Assembly (NCBI GenBank): GCA_964057225.1
Contig: OZ059898.1
Coordinates: 3,906,001-3,970,000 of the forward strand
DNA length: 64,000 bases
Source of the DNA: Auanema rhodensis
Lineage: Eukaryota; Nematoda; Chromadorea; Rhabditida; Rhabditidae
Reading direction: 5' to 3'
A program made the position numbers and the translations under genes. Under the pieces are notes generated by a model. The model ran no database searches, was not told the DNA's origin, and was given only the letters and a program-made list of their open reading frames with translations. Of this stretch, positions 1 through 11,560 are shown in pieces; the first letter of the stretch is position 1, and every line of letters starts with the position of its first letter.

Positions 1-1015
1 TAGAAAAAAATAATATAAAAAAAAACTTTTTTGGTGATTTTATGCAATTTATTCACTATAAAGAAAAAAATCATTGTTACAAATTCAATAAGTTAAATGA
101 GGTATTATTCTGAATATGTTTTACATTTAAGTTTATTTTTTCTATCCTTTTTTCCAAATGATTTGGATAAATGATTATATTTGTGAATCTTTAGTATATA
201 TTTTTATATATTTTTGTAATTCTTAATTGATTTTAAAACGAGAATTGATTAACTTAAAACAATATATAATCCAAAATTTAATTTCGTTTTCAGTTGAAAA
301 TATCTGAAAGTTCATCTGATATCCTACGTACCTATAAAGTAAAACTAGTGATGATAAAGAAATTTGATCTTTGTCACAAACTAAAATTGGTTCATATGAA
401 AAATTAAAATTTAGTTTTGTTCAAAGGCTAATCATAAATAAATTCAAATAAAAGTTTTATTTAATAGAATTGACTTAGTGGAAGAAAAAAAATTAATATA
501 TGAGAATACCGATTCTCATTTACATCAGGAACGTTCTTGATGACAAATATTGCAAATTAACACGATAGACTTTTTGAAAATGCATGAAATCTATCAGAAA
601 TGGTAAAACAAATGCTATAGATCTTCTATATTCAACTCTCTCTCGTATTCGACATACAATTTTTTCAATTTCTCGGTTCTTTATTTTCAATGATCGTGAG
701 CAACCGCCAAACTTCAATTTCGAAAGCTAAAAATCGTGAATAAATGAAATGAGAATTCTTTTTAGTTTCAATAAGGGGGATCACGTTAAGAAAATTGAAA
801 TAGAATAATTTAAGAACAAATATCTGTTAGAATAGAAAATTATAATTTTCCTCAAACAATGAATAAATGAAAATGAAAAAATTTTAGATAGGAATTAAGT
901 AATTGAAATTTGTATTGATATACTTGTATTAACATGAATGTATATATGTATATACATATTTTTGTTGAATATCACAATTAATTATTGTATATAAAGCATT
1001 ACAAACATAATTATA
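1..1015. other. AT-rich non-coding stretch, no gene seen
   Basis: I see no exon I can support. A 65-codon open frame lies on the minus strand at 520-717, but it has no recognisable similarity and no convincing splice context. A TATATAAA-like motif sits just before the first exon of the next gene (near 988), so the last 50 bases may be its promoter. Confidence 0.5.
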
Positions 1016-2591
1016 ATGTTTGAGATGAAACGATTAAAAGAACGCTTAATACGAGAACGACAGCTACGCGAAGGTGGTGGAGCTGATGATTTAGACTTAG
1101 AAGCTTTAATTGAAGCTTTACAAAGAGGAGAGGAAATTAATGAAGGTAATTTTGATATAAAACCTTTTATGTATGCATATCTAATTATATTTTAGAAGAT
1201 ATAGGAAATTATCCAGATAGTAAGTTATATAAAGTTTTATTTGATCAAACAATTTCAAAAACTTACAAACGTATATACATGGGTGTGTTTTTGGGCAAGC
1301 AACTTAACGATTAAATTTACGGAAAAAGTTGAGATAGAATACAAGGAAGTTAAATTCGCATATAATGAATATAAACATTTTTATGTGACCTCTACAAAGA
1401 TCTATAGTTAGTTTATAAAATTAACATTGTTAAAGACGTTTGTTGAGTATATACATCGGACTTTCCTTACTATTTAATAATATATTATAATTTTTTTCTG
1501 AAATAAATTTAATATTTTCAATATTAAATGATTTATTATACTTTTAAGCTGACATGACTTTGGATGAAATCAAAAGATTAGAAGACAACAATTGTCGGAT
1601 TCAACAGGCATTTGAAACCTTTGGTAAGTGTTTAGATCAGCTATGAGTCCAATCTATTTCCTAGATGATCACTCTTGGAAATATAACCGAAGACATGTCG
1701 AAGGTGCCGGTGAACCCAAGGAAAGGTTAGTTCAATTTTTAAAAAAGAAATGGGAGAAATATGAAAAATAGTTTTAGTGCTATGAAACAGTTAGAAGCTG
1801 GAAGTTCAAACAAATTTAAAAAATCATCCATAGACTTCAAATACAACAGACTTATCACTAAAACATGAAATGTTTTAAGGAATACTCCTACATACACACA
1901 TACGAATATCCATGTATGTATACATATATGAATACATTTATATATTTATGTTTATACCTATATATACATTTTCATATACTTTTCTATATGATTTAAAGTT
2001 TTTTCTCTTTCTTAATAAACCTTTTGAATAAATATTCACATATAAATAACTAATTCAATGATATAAGTGCACATCCTTTTCTTTTTTTGCTCAACGAACA
2101 TACATACGCATGTACATGTGTGTGGAGAATATATATGTATTCATAAATTTGTTGTTACGTATACACTCAGAATAAAAGAATAGCTTGAGAAGAATTGGAA
2201 AAGAAGAACATATGAAACAATGGCGTTGACAATGAAAAATCTCAATTACAGCTTATCACAAGACATTAACATTCCCTCAGGGTCAAATAATTACACATCT
2301 GATCGTCAAACTTCCAATAATTTTTGTACAGTTGTCCTTTGTTTTACTTTCTTGAAAGAAATGCTTTAATAAAATCTAAAAATAAAATTTATATTAATAA
2401 TATAAATACTTTAAAATATCAGTTAGATATAATAAATTATAAAAAAATAATTATTCATAAATATGTTTTTATATATAACTATATGTTTAATATATAAACA
2501 TATATATATTTTAAAATTTTAATTTTCCAGAAACCTTATGGATTTGGGGTCTCAAACGTATCTTTCACGCAACTTCTTCTTTACTTCCTGA
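1016..2591 (+). CDS. Unrecognised small five-exon gene (or 3' part of a gene)
   Basis: Exons 1016-1145, 1196-1219, 1549-1623, 1665-1725 and 2531-2591 join in one frame with GT-AG boundaries (donors GTAATT, GTAAGT, GTAAGTG, GTTAGT; acceptors TTTTAG, TTTTAAG, CCTAG, TTCCAG) and end at TGA 2589-2591. The product is about 117 residues. It is charged and starts with a basic helix (KRLKERLIRERQLREGGG), followed by an acidic helix (LDLEALIEALQRGEEINEE) and a third helix ending RIQQAFETFDDHSW. The frame is closed by a stop at 992, so ATG 1016 or 1025 is the likely start. A non-consensus acceptor at GAG/ATGAAACG would instead make this the tail of a gene that begins outside the window. Two introns (329 and 805 bases) are long for this genome. 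I do not recognise the family. The helices look like coiled coil or a cytoplasmic tail, which is inference. The first four exons are more certain than the last. Confidence 0.5.
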
Positions 2592-3086
2592 ATACGAATG
2601 ATCTATAGGAGAAGAAACCGGCTTTTGTTTACTATGAGGTGAGGGGGGGGGGGAATCTCGAAAGAGAACAGAAACGTTATGAAGAGTACAGAGAATTAAG
2701 AGAGTTCATCATGAACAACACATTAAAAGATAGTTTGGAAAGATTCTCATAGTCTATTCAATACATTTCACACCTCATTTTTTTTCTTTTAAAACAAATG
2801 ATAAAAAAAAAGATTTTTAGAATATTTTTGAAAAATCTGTTAGAATTTTAGATTATTTATGATTGACATTTTAATCTTAACTTACATTTAAAAAAAAAAT
2901 ATATATATATATATAAAAGAAGAACAAATTAAATTTTTTACACAATATGTTTATACATGTATCTATAGAATATAGAAATTCATGTGTTTGCTATGAATAA
3001 TATCTTGAATATATTGTTATTCAGTAATGTGTGATCAGTAATATTTTTTCTTTCTTAAAAGAAAAATAAAGAGGAATGCATTAAGG

Positions 3087-3497
3087 TTGAAATATACAGA
3101 CAATAGGGTTTTATTGTTATTGATATTTATAGTTTTTATATATTACAAGTTGGTTTACAATATCATGTTGAATGATGCTTTCTTGTCTTCCTTCTTTTTA
3201 CTACAACTTAGCTTGTATATTAGCACAAACAACGGCATTCAGTCTATGTCCGATTTCAAACAAGTAGATGTACATACATACGTAATCATCATGAACAAAA
3301 AAGTACCAATTGCTTCACTTATTCAGCTTTTGCAAACTTCCCTGACTTATCGACCAATGACATTCAAAGTAGAAAGTAACATCGTTCAAGATGAACTAAA
3401 GCTATTCATACCATTGTTTATCGTTTTTAATAATTTTAAGTTGCTTGTATACTGTCATACAATTGCTGAAAGACAATACAATAAAGTTATTAAATAA
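3087..3497 (+). CDS. Isolated 136-codon open frame, hypothetical
   Basis: An uninterrupted ATG-to-TAA frame of 136 codons, longer than expected in DNA this AT-rich. The first about 50 residues are strongly hydrophobic (LLLLIFIVFIYY, then FFLLQLSLYI). The middle is more polar with ordinary codon variety, and the end is again hydrophobic. There is no recognisable domain, no clear acceptor before the ATG and no intron, unlike nearly every real gene here. It may be a small membrane or secreted protein, or chance. I lean towards chance. Confidence 0.2.
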   Translation: MKYTDNRVLLLLIFIVFIYYKLVYNIMLNDAFLSSFFLLQLSLYISTNNGIQSMSDFKQVDVHTYVIIMNKKVPIASLIQLLQTSLTYRPMTFKVESNIVQDELKLFIPLFIVFNNFKLLVYCHTIAERQYNKVIK

Positions 3498-4070
3498 ATT
3501 TTAATTAAACTTATAACACTTAAAGATATTTTATAAAATTCTTATTCTTTATGTCAATATGTTTATACTTTTTTGTATAATTTGCATTTTACAATATGTC
3601 AGACATATCTTTAACCAATTACTATATAGTAACCGATTTATCATATTATTAAGTTGACATAATTAAATATTATGTTACTTATATATTTTTAATTAATGAT
3701 TTTTTTACTGAAATTGCTCAGTATATCATCGTCACGTATGTCTTTGTGTGTACATAAGCGTCTTCTGGATTTCACGTCAACTTTGATTATGAAGGGCAAT
3801 CTGTTTCCGGTTACTGAACGGCAATCAAACGCTCTCCTTCATTTCAAATGAATTACTCTTCTTATCGCTGTGTTCAACCTAGCTCATTTCATCTGCTAAC
3901 CTTTCTTACCTTCCCGTCTCTGTTTGTTCAATTCTTTCAGATGCTCATGCTAGTTACTTGCTCAACTCTTGATTCTGGATTCCAAGAACTTTTGTTTGAC
4001 TTTCTGTTGCGAGACGACCTCGGACCAGCTATTACCTGCCCTCTGACACTTTTCACGTATTCCTTCACCA

Positions 4071-4142
4071 CCCCGCCCCTTTCTATATATACCATTGCCT
4101 GAGGGTGATCGACCTCTGCCCGCCCAAACGAGGTATATAAAG
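4071..4142. promoter_or_regulatory. GC box with two opposed TATA-like motifs
   Basis: A GC box (CCCCGCCCC, 4071-4079) is followed by CTATATATA (4083-4091, a TATA box if read on the minus strand) and by TATATAAAG (4134-4142, a TATA box on the plus strand). The surrounding 3.7-4.2 kb is clearly richer in G and C than its flanks. This looks like a core promoter, possibly divergent, but no downstream gene was recognised on either side. The plus-strand reading puts a start site near 4165. Confidence 0.3.
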
Positions 4143-4266
4143 CAAGCGTTGAAAACCATCCTTTTCTATACTTCACTCTGATACAAGATAAGAAGAGGAG
4201 GTTTCAAAAAATAATACTTTTTACCCTATACTTACGTATTTTTTGGAATCAACCTCGTTTCATATG

Positions 4267-4274
4267 TGACGTCA
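4267..4274. promoter_or_regulatory. Perfect CRE palindrome TGACGTCA
   Basis: An exact TGACGTCA, the site bound by CREB/ATF bZIP factors, about 125 bases beyond the plus-strand TATA-like motif. An identical copy occurs at 9193-9200. By chance fewer than one copy would be expected in 64 kb of this composition (rough estimate). Confidence 0.3.
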
Positions 4275-5640
4275 ACAGTATGTTTGCTCATTTTACTTTT
4301 TCTTTCTTTGTCAAGTACAAGATCGTCTGACAGCTTAACAATAACAAAATACATAATATACTTTGTTAGTAGTTTTGTTTATTTACTTTAACTTATATAT
4401 TCACTAACGAAAACTATTACATGTGCTATCACTCACATTTTACTCTGCAGCTGCTCTTTCTATATCTGTTCAACATGAAATAGTTTCTATTAACTTCACT
4501 ATAGACATTTTTTAAAATTTTTTTCTTCATATATCTTATAATAACATATGCTAACGAATAAATAAGGATTTATCATAAACTCTCAAGTATTTAAACTCTT
4601 AATTAATACTTTTGAAGACTATAATATAAGAAAAAGTGTTATCTGAAATTATATTTCATATTCTTTTCCAAAATATCACCTTTCTCTGAAGTTCAATCCG
4701 GTTATTGTAAGCAATATAGGGGTATATTATCTATACTATTAAGAAAACATATGATCAGATAACGATTTGCGAATTTGAAACTCTTAAGTAATAATTTACT
4801 ATTTAGAATAGAAAAGAATCACAAATGTTTTTAAACCAAAAAGATATTCAAGTAAAGAAAAAACGAAGCTAAATTTTTGGCTCTTACCTTTTTACACATA
4901 TAATATATAGTACACATTAAATTTATGTTTAAAATTTTAAATGATCAATATTCAACATTATAATAATTTGATATGTTTGTTTAAATGTAATGTGATTTGT
5001 TGCAGTACTAATCCAATCTGCCAGACAATGATACCGTTGGAATATTAACGGTATGAAAGAAGTAAACATTGTTCTGATGATGAATGATGACTATCAGACA
5101 TTGACATTTCTAATTTGGTATCAAAAGAGAATTTAATGAAGATAATGTTCAAGATGAATCTTGTGAGATGTTCAACACTTTTCTTCTTTGTTTTAACAAC
5201 AGTTAACACCAACTATAGGTATACCAATTCATTTCTTCATTAGATATCCTTATATAGCATTCTATCACTTATATTATTTATTTATTTTATTTATTAATTG
5301 ATATTAATTAACAAATTTGAAGATTTTAACGAGAATTTTATAAAAATCTATACTTAATGCAGATGGCATAATGAAAACGAGAAGTAGTTATGAATAGAAA
5401 AGGAGATTCTAATGAAAGGAAAGACCAAAATCAGTTTTAATCTTATTGTACGTTGAACTGGCTATATTCAAGTTGTAAAACAAGAGCAACTTTATCAGCT
5501 AGTTAATTGACAAGTATGGTAGCTGTTATTGATTGTTTTTCTTTTATAAGAAAAGAATGAGAGAAGCAGTAGGGTTTAAGATAAAGACGGAGTGAAGGAT
5601 AGTAATAGGAAAGCGAGAGATTCCGATGTTGTATTGGTTG

Positions 5641-8600
5641 TTAGCTTCGATGCATACATATTCTTCTGGTTAGTTCTATTGGTTGTATATGAATGTAATA
5701 GGGGTGGCTGTAGATATGTCTATCGTCATTCCTTTTAACTATCATCCTGTCAATTTCTCTGTCCATCAGTTGTACTGGATAGACGTGGCCTGAAGATTTT
5801 AGATCATCTTAACAAGCTTAAAAAATTTTCAGCTTTCATATAATTTTGAAAGTATTATATTTTATAATTGTTGTTTTCATGAAAGTTACTTTTTCTCTTT
5901 TTGCACCGTTATTTCACTAAAGTTTGGCTATTTGTTTTTTATGACCATCTTCATTCATGCTGATCAAAAACCTTAATTCTTTCTTTTTTCTTTTTCTCCA
6001 TTTGTCTTTTCTTCTTTTGATACATTTCTAATGTATTTAAAATATTTAATCAATGTTAAGAATTGTTGATGTTCTGATTTTTTTTGTAATACAAAAACTC
6101 AAAGATCGTTACTCTGATTACTTTTATGTAGTTCATTGTTTAATCGATTTATAATACTATATTAAATTACCTTATATCATCTTTATACAAAAATGTTATA
6201 GTTTTATTCTTTATTCAGTTAAATATCTCAAATTTATTCTAAAATATTTAGTAAAGGTTTTACACACAAATAACTTTTAGCGCTTTTTTAATGCTACCAT
6301 ATTCTCTCACTTTTTCTTTCTCTTTTATTCTACTTTAAAGCTCTTTCTTCACATCTGTCTGTTTTATTCACTCTTCCTTTTTTCGTTTACTCTCTTTCTC
6401 ACTGTCTTTATTTCCTTCTTTACCTGTTTTTTCTCTTGTTCTCTCTAGTTGTGTGCTTTTCGTCATTGTTTTCGATGGTTTGGAATTTGACCTTGTCTCA
6501 GAGCTGCCCTCTACATCCTCGTAATTTCTCTCGTTCTCTTGATAACCTACAAATGAAAAAAATCAAATACAATCCAATTATAATCAAGATTTAATCCATG
6601 TTGTTGTTTTAAAATCTTATGTGTCCAGTTGTTATGAATACAAACAATCGTTGAGGTTTTACTTTCTTAAATTCATTTTATACTATTTCAAATTGCTGTT
6701 TAATAGAGATATATAGTATATAAGTTAAAATAACAAATATGGTTCATGGCCAGCTCGAATCATTATTTTGTGTCGTAGTTATATATAAAGTGGTATTCTT
6801 TTAAGAAATAAAATAGTTTTTAGAAAACAAAAGATATATTTGTACGTCTTCAGATAGTGAATACATTAAATATAATATATTGAAATGTGAAATACAATTA
6901 GAATAGTCCATATTACCCCATTAGTTTTCAAATTATTTGATTGGTCGTTACACCATTCTAATCAATATGTTTTTTTCTCATTTCTGTTAATTTTTTTCTT
7001 TAATTCCAACTTCTCTGTATATTTCCGTATTAGGCATGAAGTGCAGCCTTCAAGCAACAACAACAAACAAAGTTATTGAAGAGGTTCTTCAATTGAATAT
7101 GATGAACTGTCACTTTCTTTATTTTTTTATATTTATTTTCGTATTGAAATACTGAAAATATTTGTCTTAATATTCTACATTTGTGCTCTATCATTGTTGT
7201 AAAAATCAGTCATATACATACTCTTTTACTCTTTTATTTAATTTTATTGATAGAATTAATTTTGAAAATATTCTATGATGATTAGAGCATAGTAGCGTAA
7301 TCCCCAAGGCGTTATGGAAGGGATAGCTAAAAAATCTTAAACTTTCTTCGAAAAAATCATTTTAACTGTTTCAGAGTAAAACTTTATTTATTTGGTTTTA
7401 CTGTATATTTCGATGTTATAGCCATTATGCAATTTCGGTGAAGTATGTAATAAGTTGACAGTCATTGTCAAGAGTTATGAAAACATTTTTCATTTAGAAA
7501 CGTGAATGAACTTGACCAACTTTGTTTAAGCCTATTCGAAAAATAATTAATATGGCTTGTATAAATGGAACCAAATGGCTTTAAGATAAATCCTTAGAAT
7601 AGTTGTTAGTTTTGTCTTAAAAATGTTAATGATTCTAAAAGAATTGTTTGAAGTTTACAGAATGTTTAACAACCGACAGTAGTGAACTAAAAATAGTGGA
7701 ACTGACCACACTTTTCTTCAGTAAATTCTTATAATCGTTTTAATAGCTTTGGCTGATTTCGTTTCACATTTCAATATTATATTTCGTCATCTTAATATAT
7801 ATTTATTATATAAAATATAGATGTAAATTTAAAAATAATATAACTTAGTTTTTTAATTTACAAATCATTCTTAATAATTTATTCAAAATCTCATTTTATT
7901 TTTTCCTATATATATATATAGAAACATTTGATAGAATTAATCTTATGAAACCATCTCTAATCATCGATACGAATATAAGGTCGGAATTTACTGAATTAGT
8001 CCAACAATAAAAAAAGTGGCATCAGATACCTTGACTTAAATTTCTCTCTTATTCTTTGTGATATTACATGAATGTTGTACACTATCAAATCTAATTTTCA
8101 TTCAGATAAGCAACATTTTAATTATTATTATATTAATATTATTTTGAAAAATAAAAATATAATGAATAGGTCTTTCTTTCTTTCTCTATCTCTCTCTATA
8201 TATATATTTCTTTCAAATTTCTTCTTTAAAGCTATTCTCATTGTGTACCATCAGACGAGGTCACAAAAAGATTCTTTCTTATTACAAACTTGAACTCTTC
8301 GACATGACTTGAAGCTAAAAATGAAATTGTTCGTGTCGGACAACGACCTTCGCCGTCCAGTATCTTTTTTTTGTTAGTTGGAGTTAATAAAGATATTATC
8401 TTTTCTATTTCGATGAGAGTAAAAAAGAATCGGTCTAACACCATAATTCCATTATTAGTTTGACTTCTGAACATTTCGAAGATTAATTTTTTAAATAATT
8501 TTATAAATATGAAATATAGTTAGAAAGAATACTTTTGTAAGTATTCTAAAAATATAATTAAATTACTTATATTGTCCCTTTATTTCTAAGATATATAAGT

Positions 8601-9292
8601 TTTTGCTTTAATATTATGTATATGTATGCATTTATATAATATCGTGTACATATATCTTCGCTTGTAGTGCTTGTTTGATTCTTATCTAGTCTTGCTTATT
8701 TGTCACATATATAATGTAGAAAATGAGAGAATTTATTTCACCTTCGAGTCATCATATTATTCCTTTATCTATATACTTCCGTATTTTTGATGTGAAAGGC
8801 CGACAACTCATGTACATGAAAATTTGGAGGCAAAATCACCTTTCTCTTAATCGTAAGCATCACCAAAGGACATTATCATTGACTGCTAGTGTTGTAGCGG
8901 CTTTTTGGACGTTATGAATGAAATTCCTGTTTAGGAACATCAGATGTGTTATTTCCTCAGTCTTACTCTTATATACATATATATATATATATACATTATG
9001 TTTCATTTGTTTCATATCAGATTGAATCGTTCTCTATACCATTTGAAAAGAAGAGTTTCCCAATAGTAGTGTATAGTTTTATTTTTATTCCAATGCTTTA
9101 TGATATTTTCTCTTTCCTATTTGTTGTTTCTTGATTTAAAACAGTTTACCCATTTACTCAAACATAACAGCTGTTTCAAAACTTTTTAATAATGACGTCA
9201 CCATGGTGGCAACTCGTGCCAATGAACGCGCTTGAAACACTAGCTTATACAGTCTCAGAAACAGTTACTTACCACTTACCTGTTTTCATCAT
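5641..9292 (-). CDS. Predicted three-exon small gene (about 94 residues), unrecognised
   Basis: Read on the minus strand, exon 1 is ATGATGAAAACAG (9292 down to 9280) with the consensus donor GTAAGTG. Exon 2 (6546-6424, 123 bases) has the acceptor TTTTTTTCATTTGTAG and the donor CAG/GTAAAG. Exon 3 (5789-5641) has the acceptor AATCTTCAG and ends in TAA. All three join in phase 1. In exon 3 only the frame demanded by exon 2 is open (49 codons); the other two stop early. The product is hydrophilic: exon 2 is Ser/Thr/Lys/Glu-rich and looks disordered (YQENERNYEDVEGSSETRSN), and exon 3 is more ordered with several His, Tyr and Arg. I see no signal peptide and no family match. A (GA)n tract on the same strand (9320-9470) lies directly upstream of exon 1. 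The introns are long (about 2.7 kb and 0.6 kb), unlike the housekeeping genes nearby. Exons 2 and 3 are the firmest part. Confidence 0.4.
6424..6546 (-). other. Internal exon 2 of the predicted minus-strand small gene
   Basis: A 123-base exon, a multiple of three, with a long polypyrimidine acceptor and a perfect CAG/GTAAAG donor on the minus strand, open through 40 codons in phase 1. It is the best-supported single exon in the 2.6-14.8 kb desert. Confidence 0.45.
9193..9200. promoter_or_regulatory. Second perfect CRE palindrome TGACGTCA
   Basis: Exact TGACGTCA in a GC-richer stretch (about 9190-9330) that also holds the proposed exon 1 at 9280-9292. It would lie just inside intron 1 of the minus-strand small gene. 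Confidence 0.3.
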
Positions 9293-9319
9293 ATAACTGC
9301 CATTAGCCGGCGTTCATTT

Positions 9320-9326
9320 CTCTCGC

Positions 9327-9358
<32 letters not shown>

Positions 9359-9389
9359 GCTCTCTCTCTCTCTTTCTCTCTCTCTCTCG

Positions 9390-9435
<46 letters not shown>

Positions 9436-9665
9436 ATTTCTCTCTCTCTCTTCATTTCTCTCTCTTACATATATACTGCTCTACTCTGATTTCGTCTTTC
9501 TCTGTCTTCTTTTTGGCATTCCACTACCGCTTTCGCTCCAGTTCGAGTCATCTTTTTATCTTTTCCCCTCTACTATCTTTATCGTTATCAACTACCCTTT
9601 CGCTCTTTCTCTCTCTTTCCGTTCTCTCACTCTCTCTCTTTCTCTCTCTCTCTCTTTTACTCTGT
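9320..9665. repeat. (TC)n / (GA)n microsatellite tracts
   Basis: Nearly pure TC repeats with occasional CG interruptions cover about 9320-9470. More degenerate TC-rich sequence runs on to about 9830. The Leu/Ser-rich open frame here (9513-9839) is a translation of the repeat and is not a gene. Read on the minus strand this is a GAGA-type tract, directly upstream of the proposed exon at 9280-9292. Confidence 0.85.
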
Positions 9666-10325
9666 CTTCTACTTCAACTCCCTCTTTTACACTTTGTCTT
9701 ATTTTCTTTATTCACTCACTTTTCTCGCTACTATCATTATTTCTTTCTTGCTTCTTCTTTCCTCCATTTTCTCTCTCTCCTTTCCCTCTCTTTTACTCTC
9801 TTCTACTTATTCTTTGCATTTTTCTTTTTAATTGACTAACTACGTGGTATTTCTAATTATGAAAGGAAAGCGAAAAGAAACAAACCCCGAGTAGCTCGTT
9901 TTGTAACTGATAACAAGCCAAATTACCAGTTGTTGTTATTTGTTTCTTAACGTTAATTACACGAATCGTGCACGTATGGCGACTTCATGATGATGCTAGC
10001 ATGACGACGACCATTGCCACATCATCGTTTTCGTCGCCGTGGCTGACAGATGGTCGTTGTCTTTTAAACTTTCAGATGCATTATATGATATGCCATCAGA
10101 AGGTGACCTGTGTATTACATGTTTCTCTTTCATATTTTCACTTTCTAATATCCGATTTAAAAAAGTAAAAAAAGATTCGTTTTAGCACGAAGAAATATTT
10201 AACAGTCGTTTTCCTTCTAAAACTTCTTTTTTTTTGAAAGATTAAGTTAAATGTATAATAAGATTTCAACTTTTTTTGAATTTACTAATTTCCTGGTTGA
10301 ATTTTTATAACTTATAATTATATGA

Positions 10326-10470
10326 TTTTATTTATTTATTTATTTATATGAATAATCATATATTTTCTGTTCTATTAATTGAAATTTTAAACTAATGCAA
10401 CATATTATTAGTATCATTTTAAAGTTAAATCTATCTATCTATCTATCTATCTATATACATATATATATAT
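10326..10470. repeat. (TTTA)n, (ATCT)n and (TA)n microsatellites
   Basis: A short TTTA repeat (about 10326-10347), then about six copies of ATCT (about 10429-10453) running into TATACATATATATAT. Simple-sequence DNA in the desert. Confidence 0.8.
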
Positions 10471-10925
10471 CTAAACCGTGAGAAAAATAACGACCTTAGC
10501 TTCCGATTTTGAGATTTGATGAAACACACGATTTGTCAAAAGCGATATTACAAGCAAACGGGATTTTCCCGTCGGCAATATCTCGTTCAATTCTTTTTCC
10601 GTCTCATAAAATGCAGACTTTTATTTCTCACCTTATTACGTTATATTCTAAACTTTTTTTTCACATTTGTTTATTCTTGAAATATTCAACGTATTTTATA
10701 AAATAGTTATTTTATGATAAATTTTATCGCTTATAATTTTTTATTTGACTCTATGTGTACCAAATTTTCTTTCTAATTATATGTACATCAGTTAAACTAA
10801 AACTTTTTTGTATAATTTTTGAAAATTTAATTTTAATTTTTTATTGAAAATTCAAACTCCTTTAATCTTTTAAAGTTTTAATCTCATGACCTCATACAAG
10901 CATCAGCTTTCACTTTTTCACTGAA

Positions 10926-10935
10926 CCCCGCCCCC
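10926..10935. promoter_or_regulatory. GC box in a GC-richer island
   Basis: CCCCGCCCCC, an Sp1/KLF-type site, followed by TGCGTCATC (a half CRE). The island (about 10900-11070) also contains the alternative first exon at 11031-11046. Confidence 0.25.
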
Positions 10936-11030
10936 GTCTTCTGCGTCATCACAACCAAAGCAACTAATCCAATTTCCATAAAACAGCTGGGAAATTGCAA
11001 TACAGCAATCGTAAAGGAAAACGCTTTTAC

Positions 11031-11046
11031 CTGTATGTCCTTGCAT
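11031..11046 (-). other. Alternative first exon of the minus-strand small gene
   Basis: On the minus strand ATGCAAGGACATACAG is followed by the donor GTAAAAG. It leaves the same phase (one G) as the exon at 9280-9292, so it can join the same 123-base exon 2 and would give a product beginning MQGHTG instead of MMKTG. Both candidates end in ACAG before a good donor and both lie in GC-richer islands preceded on the minus strand by (GA)n tracts. This is a prediction only. Confidence 0.25.
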
Positions 11047-11451
11047 CTGGGCAGTTTTCTAACATGTGGTTGTAAGCTTAATTAATTCATTGAAACTTTG
11101 TAGCCTATATTCATTGATGAAACAGTTTTAAGTTTTTGTTAATTCTTCAAGAGTTGAAGTTAGTTCTTCTATAGAGTGTTATATATTGTTTTACATTCTA
11201 TATATATTTGTATAATAATGTTTCACAAATATTAAATTTTAGTTATTTTCTTCTAATATTTATGATTATCATGTTTTTATTTCACTTTACTCATTTATTT
11301 TTATTTTTATTTGCTGTAATTCAATTATTTCAAAAGAAGAACAGATAAAATATTCAAAAAAAAAACATTAATACGGAGAGAAAGTTGTCGCAATATCTGC
11401 TTAGTGATAGATATGCTTCGTTCTCAGATATAAATGCAGAAGAAATCATCA

Positions 11452-11560
11452 CACTCTCTCTGTCTCTTTCTCTCTCTCTCCTTCTCTCTCTCTCTCTATT
11501 TCTCTCTCTCTCTCTCTTTTTCTCCCCCTTTCTCTCTCTATTTGTATCTCTTCCTTTCAT
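11452..11560. repeat. (TC)n microsatellite tract
   Basis: TC repeats with short interruptions. The charged Arg/Glu open frame on the minus strand at 11354-11770 is a translation of this repeat and is not treated as a gene. Confidence 0.85.

Larger units (their letters stand above)
2592..5640. other. Gene-poor stretch with simple repeats and a GC-richer island
   Basis: This holds an 11-base G run (2643-2653), a (TA)n tract near 2899-2915, an isolated 136-codon open frame (3087-3497, listed separately), and a GC-richer island at about 3720-4280 with GC box, TATA-like motifs and a CRE palindrome. Apart from these I see nothing that can be called a gene. Confidence 0.5.

Noticed and set aside
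3848-4176. Overlapping open frames of 65-84 codons on both strands
   Set aside because: Several frames are open at once because the island is GC-richer; better explained as promoter than coding.
8257-8474. Minus-strand open frame beginning at ATG 8474 that could also splice in phase (GATG/GTACAC) to exon 2 at 6546
   Set aside because: The phase fits, but the donor is weak and no good acceptor or promoter supports it; the exons at 9280 and 11031 are better candidates for the 5' end.
9513-9839. 108-codon Leu/Ser-rich open frame on the plus strand
   Set aside because: It is a translation of the (TC)n tract; composition and lack of splice context argue against a gene.
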